Both the position numbers and the translations under genes were made by a program. From Pseudomonadota bacterium (GTDB lineage Bacteria; Pseudomonadota; Gammaproteobacteria; Enterobacterales; Succinivibrionaceae), in NCBI GenBank assembly GCA_023460615.1, contig JAEWPL010000234.1, forward strand, positions 1 to 5,233: a stretch of DNA of 5,233 nucleotides, given 5' to 3'. The notes under the pieces were generated by a model, which was given only the letters and a program-made list of their open reading frames with translations, did not search any database and had not been told where the DNA came from. This document shows positions 1 to 4,703 of this stretch, piece after piece. Numbering within the stretch: the stretch's first letter is position 1; each line of letters begins with the position of its first letter.

Positions 1-395
1 ATAAGAGAGTTTCAAGATTTGTACTACCTATTTGCACCACCATTAACATGAATGGTTGCGCAGCCTTTATTCTAATTACCTCTTTATTCTTACTTCAAAA
101 TGCAGGTATTGAATTAGGTGTTGGTACCTTTATCGCTTGGATCTTTATTGCTACCTTTGCAGCTGTAGGTAACGCAGGCGTACCAATGGGGTGCTACTTC
201 TTAACTCTATCATTAGTGTCATCCATGAATATTCCGGTAGCTTTGATGGGTATCATCCTACCTGTATATGCAGTAATTGATATGATTGAGACTTGCTTAA
301 ATGTTTGGTCAGATTCTTGCGTGGCTAATATTGTAAATAAGGAAGTTAAAGGAAAGTTACCTGAAGAGACTGCAGCAGATGCAGTAACAGAATAA
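1..395 (+). CDS. C-terminal part of a dicarboxylate/amino acid:cation symporter (DAACS family), 5' truncated by window edge
   Basis: The open frame runs in from the window edge (first full codon at 3, 130 residues visible, TAA at 393-395). The ATG at 48 is an internal methionine inside the conserved TM7 motif, not the start. In order one sees the TM7 motif region (N15-M-N-G-C19, family norm NMDGT), a hydrophobic helix, the hairpin-2 signature AGVP (A58-P61) and the TM8 motif with D93, E96, T97, N100 and D104. These identify an inner-membrane, elevator-type cation-coupled importer of amino acids or dicarboxylates. In characterised archaeal GltPh the TM8 pattern is D-x-x-R-T-x-x-N-x-x-x-D, where the arginine (R397) binds the acidic side chain of the substrate. 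Here that arginine is glutamate, so uptake of glutamate or aspartate is unlikely; the substrate may be neutral, cationic or a sulphur amino acid (inference). The polar, acidic tail after residue 112 is cytoplasmic. A terminator follows 16 nt after the stop. The family is certain; the substrate is not. Confidence 0.93.
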   Translation, partial: KRVSRFVLPICTTINMNGCAAFILITSLFLLQNAGIELGVGTFIAWIFIATFAAVGNAGVPMGCYFLTLSLVSSMNIPVALMGIILPVYAVIDMIETCLNVWSDSCVANIVNKEVKGKLPEETAADAVTE

Positions 396-411
396 GAAAA
401 GATACAATCTT

Positions 412-443
412 AAAATAAGGTACCTATTGGTACCTTATTTTTT
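412..443. terminator. Bidirectional rho-independent terminator between convergent genes
   Basis: A perfect 13-bp inverted repeat (412-424 pairing with 429-441, each arm containing AATAAGGTACC or its complement) encloses a 4-nt loop TATT. It is followed on the + strand by a T run (438-443) and flanked by A residues that become T residues on the - strand. It ends transcription of the DAACS gene and can also serve the minus-strand operon, whose stop codon (435-437) lies inside the right arm. The T run is better on the + side. Confidence 0.9.
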
Positions 444-1079
444 AATACTTCTTACACAGACACAGTGATGCTCTTTAGGAACTAGCTTTAATAGTTCAAC
501 AACAGCTTTAGCAAGATCAACTAAGCTTATATAACTATCACCACCTAAGCCTACTGATAACACATCATCTGAAAATTCTAATACACCTGTACCATAGCCG
601 TGTTTATCTAACAATAGTGGAGGACAAAGTACAGACCACTTTACATCCTTACACAAACTTAAACGCTTGTAAGCACTTATGGACAATCTGTCGGTTACAC
701 TTTGCTCATCGTCTAGGGTGTAATCGTCCTCATTACCTACAAATTTGTTTCTAGTCTTATCGGTATATAAAAAAGCGCAAGAGCCAATTTCTAACAATTT
801 AATCTTGCTGTCTTTTAATATTTCTAATAAATGCCAAACAGGCAATAAATCAGTTGAAAATTTGCGGATCTCTTGGAAGGATTTGGCATCAACTACATAG
901 TGGCAGTCTTCAAGATCTTTATAGGTAATAGTGTCATAAGGTTTGATGATTAACTTTCCACTCCCCACTAACGAGCAAAAGTTCTCCACACAACAAACCA
1001 CACTGATGCCGTATTCTTCAGCCTTTAAAACAATTCTTTTGCCAAGTTCAGTATCAGCACCAATAACAGCAATCTTCAT
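435..1079 (-). CDS. NAD(P)-binding Rossmann-fold protein (atypical SDR / putative NADH-flavin reductase-like, COG2910 type)
   Basis: This 214-residue protein starts with a beta strand and nucleotide-binding loop, MKIAVIGADTELGKR. Later features recall the NmrA-like/COG2910 atypical short-chain dehydrogenases: a strand and turn LLEIGSCAFLYTD (95-107), a WSVLCPP segment (148-154) and a C-terminal SYISLVDLAKAVV helix (182-194). Length is normal for that group (about 200-215). Members bind NAD(P) and are usually annotated as putative NAD(P)H-dependent reductases or epimerases of unknown substrate, located in the cytosol. The glycine motif is degenerate: G7-A-D-T-E-L-G13, where relatives have GATGxxG, so the middle glycine is threonine. 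Cofactor binding may be weakened or the protein may be a sensor (inference). There are nine cysteines. The start is supported by a Shine-Dalgarno sequence TAGGAG 8 nt upstream that overlaps the stop codon of the preceding gene, so the two genes are almost certainly cotranscribed and translationally coupled. No catalytic function can be assigned. Confidence 0.8.
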   Translation of the reverse strand: MKIAVIGADTELGKRIVLKAEEYGISVVCCVENFCSLVGSGKLIIKPYDTITYKDLEDCHYVVDAKSFQEIRKFSTDLLPVWHLLEILKDSKIKLLEIGSCAFLYTDKTRNKFVGNEDDYTLDDEQSVTDRLSISAYKRLSLCKDVKWSVLCPPLLLDKHGYGTGVLEFSDDVLSVGLGGDSYISLVDLAKAVVELLKLVPKEHHCVCVRSIKK

Positions 1080-1087
1080 AAAACGAG

Positions 1088-1093
1088 CTCCTA
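1088..1093 (-). promoter_or_regulatory. Shine-Dalgarno of the NAD(P)-binding gene, overlapping the stop codon of the HNH gene
   Basis: Read on the - strand, TAGGAG contains the TAG stop of the upstream gene (1093-1091) followed by GAG, 8 nt before the ATG at 1079. This fixes the start of the downstream gene and implies that ribosomes ending the HNH-family gene can feed translation of its partner. Confidence 0.75.
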
Positions 1094-2095
1094 ATCGTGA
1101 GGTATTTTATCAATTAAGCTAAACTCACCATATTTAAGCCAATTTTCAAAGCAAATATCATTGTGCCACTCAAGGTATTCCTTATTAGGTCTTAATGCAG
1201 GATCTTTTGGTACAAAGATCTTTTGACCATCAAGGTTATCATAAGTGCTATCTTTATGAAGTAAAAGTCTTTTTGAAGCTCGAACTCTAATGGTATCCTC
1301 GCCATCATAGTAGCAATTGATAAAACCAAGATTAAACAATCGTTGCAAATCACATCTTAACAACAGTGCATTATTTGGCTGAAAATACCTATCATCAAAA
1401 AAGTTTTTAATGGTAGCAACCGACAAGGTTGCTAAAAAAGAACAACCGGTTATCGCACAACGATAATTGTATACATCAAACATTCTAGCCTTAAATTTAG
1501 CTTCTGCTTGAGCGTTTTTGTGCACTGAGGCTTTGTTATAGATCCCTGGCCAAGTACTGTCATAGCAGCCAGGTTCAATTTGAGGTAGACGTCTTTCTAG
1601 GGCTATCTTTTGTAAATATAAGCCTAAAGGCTCCTCCACACTTAATAAATAACGAGACTTATGCTCAAAGTCTAAGTGAAACTCTTTAGGAATATGAATT
1701 AGGTTATTCTTAATGAAAATGAAAGTACCGTTACAGAGGTAGCAATTAAGCATTGAATTTTCATCAGCACCACATTCTTTAGCTCTTTTTAAGAAAGCTT
1801 GATAAGCGATGTAGCCTGAGCGTACACCAAAGTTATACCAGCAATTAGTAAGATCTAAACTTACCTTCTTTAAGAAGAAGCCTCCACCTACTATGTACTG
1901 TTTGTCACCTTCTTCAACTAAAAACAAACTTAAGGTAGAAGATGGTGGTAAAAAGTCATCTTGACTTAAAGACGACTCGTCTTCTTTGGTATACCAACAA
2001 TTAGTGATACTTGAACCTCTTGATATAAAATTAGATTTAATCACCTGGTACCAATGGTACGAAACCTTGAATATCAAAATTTGTGGATCCATCAT
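1091..2095 (-). CDS. HNH endonuclease-family protein with substituted catalytic histidines
   Basis: This 334-residue protein resembles, end to end, proteins annotated as putative HNH restriction endonucleases. An N-terminal domain (about 5-165) carries the IVGGGFF motif (68-74). A C-terminal HNH_2-type domain (about 200-262) follows with C213-A-I-T-G217, N242 and the D249-L-Q-R-L-F sequence. The tail PALRPNKEYLEWHND (299-312) is also typical. In active relatives the two core histidines sit in AAHI and DLHRLFD. Here those positions read A227-T228-I229 and D249-L-Q251, so both metal/catalytic histidines are replaced (T and Q) while the asparagine is kept. The reading frame is intact, so the protein is probably made but unlikely to cleave DNA by the usual mechanism; it may only bind DNA (inference). 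The start is ATG 2093-2095, directly followed by a second ATG, with an AAAGG...GAG ribosome site at 2102-2111. The stop lies 11 nt before the NAD(P)-binding gene. Family assignment is good; activity is doubtful. Confidence 0.83.
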   Translation of the reverse strand: MMDPQILIFKVSYHWYQVIKSNFISRGSSITNCWYTKEDESSLSQDDFLPPSSTLSLFLVEEGDKQYIVGGGFFLKKVSLDLTNCWYNFGVRSGYIAYQAFLKRAKECGADENSMLNCYLCNGTFIFIKNNLIHIPKEFHLDFEHKSRYLLSVEEPLGLYLQKIALERRLPQIEPGCYDSTWPGIYNKASVHKNAQAEAKFKARMFDVYNYRCAITGCSFLATLSVATIKNFFDDRYFQPNNALLLRCDLQRLFNLGFINCYYDGEDTIRVRASKRLLLHKDSTYDNLDGQKIFVPKDPALRPNKEYLEWHNDICFENWLKYGEFSLIDKIPHD

Positions 2096-2113
2096 TTTTC
2101 ACTCTACCTTTAA

Positions 2114-2142
2114 TTTGCATATCTAATGCAAGTGTATGCAAA
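2114..2142. repeat. Cluster of three TTGCAT/ATGCAA half-sites (candidate operator of the HNH operon)
   Basis: TTGCAT at 2115-2120 is followed by ATGCAA at 2126-2131 (perfect dyad, 5-nt spacer) and again by ATGCAA at 2136-2141. The outer copies form an 8-bp dyad (TTTGCATA 2114-2121, TATGCAAA 2135-2142). The half-sites start 11 and 10 nt apart, close to one helical turn each, and lie 20-47 nt upstream of the HNH-family start codon. This is a plausible binding site for a regulator of the minus-strand operon. It could also be chance in AT-rich DNA. Confidence 0.45.
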
Positions 2143-2258
2143 AAGAAAGTTAAATTCCATAGTAATTATTTGATTTTGGATAGGAATACGCTAACTTATG
2201 ATCTTCTTAACTGTTTTAAAGCGTCTAAAAAGCTAAAAGCATCTCTTTCCTACAATAA

Positions 2259-2280
2259 ATTTGTGTATACCCTCACAAAT
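2259..2280. promoter_or_regulatory. CRP (cAMP receptor protein)-like binding site
   Basis: The core TGTGT-N6-TCACA (2262-2277) matches 9 of 10 defined positions of the CRP consensus TGTGA-N6-TCACA. It sits in a perfect outer dyad, AATTTGTG (2258-2265) and CACAAATT (2274-2281). Its centre, 2269.5, is about 70 nt upstream of the LacI-type operator centre. A site here fits catabolite activation of a sugar transporter. Whether the organism has CRP cannot be seen in this window. Confidence 0.55.
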
Positions 2281-2313
2281 TAAACAATTTTTCTCTAATT
2301 TTATTTCCATATA

Positions 2314-2326
2314 AATCAATAAGTTA
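2314..2326 (+). promoter_or_regulatory. IHF-consensus match upstream of the first symporter
   Basis: AATCAATAAGTTA fits the IHF consensus WATCAANNNNTTR at all nine defined positions. It ends 6 nt before the LacI-type operator. A near-identical 17-nt block (2310-2326 versus 4411-4427, one region per symporter gene) keeps this match in both control regions. IHF binding itself is inferred; such matches also occur by chance in AT-rich DNA. Confidence 0.4.
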
Positions 2327-2332
2327 TTTTAA

Positions 2333-2346
2333 TGTAATCGTTTACA
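2333..2346. promoter_or_regulatory. LacI/GalR-type operator O1
   Basis: TGTAATCGTTTACA is a dyad around a central CG with six of seven base pairs symmetric, the layout bound by LacI/GalR-family repressors. Related 14-mers occur three times upstream of the next symporter, and all four share AA(T/A)CGTTTAC on one strand. O1 lies 283 nt before the symporter ATG, so it either overlaps a distal promoter or acts from a distance. The regulator gene is not in the window. Confidence 0.6.
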
Positions 2347-2529
2347 ATAATGTAATTTTTCAGTCTTACGTATAATTTTTCGCAAAGTTTTAAAGCAAAA
2401 TTTACTCCATAATTGCAAAGCCTATCCATTTGATTTATATACTAATTTTTTACAATTTTATCATTCTTTTTACAAGACTTAAGTTTGTTTTAAATGCACT
2501 TAATTTTCTTTTACCTTTTCTAAAAGTTC

Positions 2530-2563
2530 TTGAAATGATCTAAAAATATTATTTTTGTATAAT
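2530..2563 (+). promoter_or_regulatory. Candidate promoter of the first symporter gene
   Basis: A perfect -10 hexamer TATAAT (2558-2563) predicts a start near 2570 and a leader of about 60 nt. The nearest -35-like hexamer, TTGAAA (2530-2535), is 22 nt away, too far for a normal sigma-70 promoter, so the -35 is weak or an activator is needed. A promoter near O1 (TTTAAT at 2328-2333) is the main alternative; it would place the CRP-like site near -70. Confidence 0.4.
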
Positions 2564-2575
2564 CACATCGTTGAT

Positions 2576-2597
2576 TCTAGGTCTATCAAAGCCTAGA
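2576..2597 (+). other. Small hairpin in the leader of the first symporter mRNA
   Basis: TCTAGG (2576-2581) pairs with CCTAGA (2592-2597) around a 10-nt loop, ending 32 nt before the ATG. It lacks a T run, so it is not a terminator. It could stabilise the 5' end of the message if transcription starts near 2570. Function is unproven. Confidence 0.35.
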
Positions 2598-2629
2598 TAA
2601 CTTTTAAATTCAAACACAAGGTTGTTAAT

Positions 2630-4291
2630 ATGGAAAATGTTGTAGCAGGCTTATCTGCCATTGATTATGTAATCTTTGGTATTTACGCTGTAGTTATTGT
2701 CGCAATTGGTCTTTACTCTTCCCGTAAAAACACCAAGAGCGCTGAAGGTTATTTCTTAGCAGGTAAATCTATTCCTTGGTGGGCTGTAGGTGCATCTTTA
2801 ATTGCAGCTAACATCTCAGCAGAACAGTTTATCGGTATGTCAGGCTCAGGCTATGCTATCGGTTTTGGTATCGCAGCTTATGAGTTCATGGCTGCTGTAA
2901 CCTTAATCTTAGTTGGTAAGTATTTCTTACCTATCTTTATCGAAAAAGGTATTTACACTATTCCTGAGTTCGTTGAGAAGCGCTTTAATAAGACTTTAAA
3001 GACCATTCTTGCTGTATTCTGGATCTGCTTATATATCTTCGTAAACTTATCATCAGTTCTATACTTAGGCGGTCTAGCTTTAGAGACCATCTTAGGTATT
3101 CCTATGATGTACACCATTTTAGGTTTAGCAGCTTTTGCTCTAATCTACTCTGTTTACGGTGGTCTATCAGCTGTGGTTTGGACTGACGTAGTTCAAGTTG
3201 CTATCCTTGTAATCGGTGGTTTTGCTACTTCATATCTAGCTTTAGATTTAATCGGTGGCGAGGCTGGTGCATTATCAGGCTTAAGCACTTTAATTGACAA
3301 CGTACCAGATCACTTCACCATGATCTTAGATAAGGACAATTCACAATACTCAAATCTACCTGGTATTGCAGTGCTAATCGGTGGTATGTGGGTTGCTAAC
3401 CTTTACTATTGGGGCTTCAACCAGTACATCATTCAACGTACCTTTGCTGCTAAGTCAATTGACGAGGCTCAAAAGGGTTTAGCTTTTGCAGCTTTCTTAA
3501 AGTGCATTACCCCAATCCTAGTTGTTATTCCTGGTATCGCAGCATACTACATCACAGCTTACAACCCTGCTCTATTAGATCAATTAAAGGGTGTATATGG
3601 TGATATCATTGCTACTAACGTTCCAACAATGAGTCAAACTGATAAGGCATATCCTTGGGTTGCTCAGTTATTACCAGTTGGTGTTAAAGGTTTAGTATTC
3701 GCAGCACTAGCAGCAGCTATTGTTTCATCTCTAGCTTCAATGCTTAACTCAACAGCTACTATCTTCACCATGGATATCTACAAAGAGTACATTGCAAAGA
3801 ATGCTTCAGATATCGCTTTAGTTACTGTTGGCCGTATCACCGCTGTGGTAGCTTTAGTAATCGCAATCTTTATTGCTCCTATGTTAAGCACCTTAGGTCA
3901 AGCCTTCCAGTACATCCAAGAGTACACTGGTGTGGTTTCACCTGGTATCTTAGCTGTATTCTTATGCGGTCTATTCTACAAGAAGGCAAACTCAACTGGT
4001 GCAGTAGTTGGTGTTCTATCATCAATCGTAATTGCCCTACTATTAAAGTTCTTACCAATCGGTATGCCTTTCATGGATCAAATGATGTACACCTGCATTC
4101 TAACCATCGCAGTTATCGTATTCGTTTCTCTATCAACTAACGAAGCTGACGACGATGAGAAGGCTATTGCAACTTCTGCAAAGACCTTCAAGACCTCAGG
4201 TGGCTTTGCTATCGCATCCTATGCAATTCTATTGATTGTAGCTGCTATCTACGCTGCATTCTGGAATCCAAGCTTAGGTTTTGCTTTCTAA
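2630..4291 (+). CDS. sglT: Na+/sugar (galactose/glucose-type) symporter, vSGLT-like, SSS family
   Basis: This 553-residue inner-membrane protein matches V. parahaemolyticus vSGLT (543 residues) along its whole length and should import galactose and/or glucose with Na+. About 14 hydrophobic helices run from residue 10 to 548. Residues known from the vSGLT structure are recognisable by position. For sugar: Q66, E85, N257, K291 and Q430 (vSGLT Q69, E88, N260, K294, Q428). For the inner gate: Y260 (Y263). For Na+: A59, I62, A363, S366 and S367 (A62, I65, A361, S364, S365), with D186 nearby (D189). One pocket residue differs: vSGLT S91 is A88 here. A short insertion lies in the loop around 311-325. 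The start is ATG 2630 with AAGG at 2618-2621, 8 nt upstream; the paralogue starts with the same MENV. Tandem stops (TAA, TAG) and a terminator follow. Upstream CRP-like and LacI-type sites suggest sugar-dependent control. The exact sugar is not certain. Confidence 0.96.
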   Translation: MENVVAGLSAIDYVIFGIYAVVIVAIGLYSSRKNTKSAEGYFLAGKSIPWWAVGASLIAANISAEQFIGMSGSGYAIGFGIAAYEFMAAVTLILVGKYFLPIFIEKGIYTIPEFVEKRFNKTLKTILAVFWICLYIFVNLSSVLYLGGLALETILGIPMMYTILGLAAFALIYSVYGGLSAVVWTDVVQVAILVIGGFATSYLALDLIGGEAGALSGLSTLIDNVPDHFTMILDKDNSQYSNLPGIAVLIGGMWVANLYYWGFNQYIIQRTFAAKSIDEAQKGLAFAAFLKCITPILVVIPGIAAYYITAYNPALLDQLKGVYGDIIATNVPTMSQTDKAYPWVAQLLPVGVKGLVFAALAAAIVSSLASMLNSTATIFTMDIYKEYIAKNASDIALVTVGRITAVVALVIAIFIAPMLSTLGQAFQYIQEYTGVVSPGILAVFLCGLFYKKANSTGAVVGVLSSIVIALLLKFLPIGMPFMDQMMYTCILTIAVIVFVSLSTNEADDDEKAIATSAKTFKTSGGFAIASYAILLIVAAIYAAFWNPSLGFAF

Positions 4292-4311
4292 TAGCAATTT
4301 AACTGAATATC

Positions 4312-4340
4312 AAAAGTCTAGCCTTTGGCTAGACTTTTTT
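4312..4340 (+). terminator. Rho-independent terminator after the first symporter
   Basis: A perfect 12-bp stem (AAAAGTCTAGCC 4312-4323, GGCTAGACTTTT 4327-4338) with a TTT loop runs into six T residues (4335-4340), 20 nt after the stop codon. It should isolate the first symporter message from the second, so each paralogue needs its own promoter. Confidence 0.93.
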
Positions 4341-4414
4341 ATTACCAGCTCACCTAAAAACACTTTCTCTGTCACAAATTTAAACAAAACACCAAAATTT
4401 TAAATTTATTTATA

Positions 4415-4427
4415 AATCAATATGTTA
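4415..4427 (+). promoter_or_regulatory. IHF-consensus match upstream of the second symporter
   Basis: AATCAATATGTTA fits WATCAANNNNTTR at all nine defined positions and ends 7 nt before O2. The surrounding 17 nt (4411-4427) differ at one base from the copy at 2310-2326. A weaker relative, TATCAATACTTGC at 4605-4617, meets 7 of 9 positions. IHF binding is inferred. Confidence 0.4.
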
Positions 4428-4434
4428 GTAACAT

Positions 4435-4448
4435 CGTAAACGATTACA
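4435..4448. promoter_or_regulatory. LacI/GalR-type operator O2
   Basis: CGTAAACGATTACA; its reverse complement matches O1 at 13 of 14 positions. It is placed behind the IHF-like block just as O1 is, but in opposite orientation. Its centre is 121 nt from O3 and 211 nt from O4; 211 nt is about 20 helical turns, so a repressor bound at O2 and O4 would be on the same DNA face. Confidence 0.6.
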
Positions 4449-4555
4449 CTTTATACAAAACATCACTATTTTTCACTGCAATTCATCTCTTAAATCTCTA
4501 GTTAACATACTGATTTATTTAATAAAATAACTTTAAACTAACTAAACATTTATAT

Positions 4556-4569
4556 AGCAATCGTTTACA
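4556..4569. promoter_or_regulatory. LacI/GalR-type operator O3
   Basis: AGCAATCGTTTACA matches O1 at 12 of 14 positions, in the same orientation. It lies 45 nt upstream of the candidate -35 box, between O2 and O4. The left half is degraded, so it is likely a weaker auxiliary site. Confidence 0.5.
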
Positions 4570-4613
4570 CATGACAAAGTCAAAATTCAACATTTATCCT
4601 TATATATCAATAC

Positions 4614-4641
4614 TTGCAATATTTTATCAGTTTAATAAAAT
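4614..4641 (+). promoter_or_regulatory. Candidate sigma-70 promoter of the second symporter gene
   Basis: TTGCAA (4614-4619) and TAAAAT (4636-4641) are separated by 16 nt, giving a predicted start near 4648 and a leader of about 56 nt. The predicted start falls inside operator O4, the usual arrangement for LacI-type repression. Confidence 0.5.
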
Positions 4642-4645
4642 ATTC

Positions 4646-4659
4646 CGTAAACGTTTTCG
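4646..4659. promoter_or_regulatory. LacI/GalR-type operator O4, at the predicted transcription start
   Basis: CGTAAACGTTTTCG is a dyad around CG with six of seven pairs symmetric, typical of LacI/GalR and CcpA/Cra-like sites. It shares AA(T/A)CGTTTAC with O1-O3 on its reverse strand. Sitting right behind the -10 box, it would block transcription when occupied. Confidence 0.6.
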
Positions 4660-4703
4660 TTTAATAATATTTAATTTATTTACAGATATAAGGGACAAAA
4701 ACA

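Larger units (their letters stand above)
2096..2629. other. 534-nt AT-rich divergent intergenic region without a convincing gene
   Basis: This region separates the minus-strand operon from the first sugar symporter, so it must hold both divergent promoters. The left end (2096-2142) carries the HNH ribosome site and a TTGCAT/ATGCAA repeat cluster. The middle (2259-2346) holds a CRP-like site, an IHF-consensus match and a LacI-type operator. The right end (2558-2629) holds a consensus -10 box, a small hairpin and the symporter ribosome site. Between 2347 and 2557 I see only AT-rich DNA and one weak promoter-like pair (TTGCAA at 2413-2418 with TATACT at 2438-2443, 19-nt spacing). No clear promoter for the HNH operon was found. 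Confidence 0.7.
4292..4703. other. 412-nt intergenic control region of the second symporter
   Basis: After the terminator (4312-4340) this AT-rich stretch contains no gene. It holds a block resembling the region before the first symporter: TCACAAATT at 4372-4380, the 17-nt IHF-containing block at 4411-4427 and operator O2 at 4435-4448. Spacings are nearly the same (39 and 24 nt here, 37 and 23 nt upstream of gene 2). Operators O3 (4556-4569) and O4 (4646-4659), a candidate promoter (4614-4641) and the ribosome site follow. Confidence 0.7.

Noticed and set aside
48..50. ATG at 48 as a start of a small 115-residue protein
   Set aside because: The frame is open to the window edge and the upstream residues (RFVLPICTTIN) continue the DAACS TM7 motif, so this is an internal methionine.
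2046..2060. GGTACCAATGGTAC repeat resembling the GGTACC in the terminator stem at 419-434
   Set aside because: It is coding sequence (HWYQ region of the HNH-family protein) and shares only a 6-bp palindrome; no sign of a mobile repeat.
2083..2283. Plus-strand open frame of 66 codons beginning inside the HNH gene start
   Set aside because: It begins antisense to the HNH start codons, has no ribosome site, gives a protein with no recognisable pattern, and runs through the CRP-like dyad; it looks like a chance frame in AT-rich DNA.
2371..2376. TATAAT as a promoter -10 box
   Set aside because: No -35-like hexamer occurs 15-19 nt upstream; the only TTTACA (2341-2346) is 24 nt away and part of operator O1.
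2552..2568. Possible second CRP site around TCACA at 2563-2567
   Set aside because: Only the right half matches; the left half is a T run, and the match overlaps the TATAAT box.
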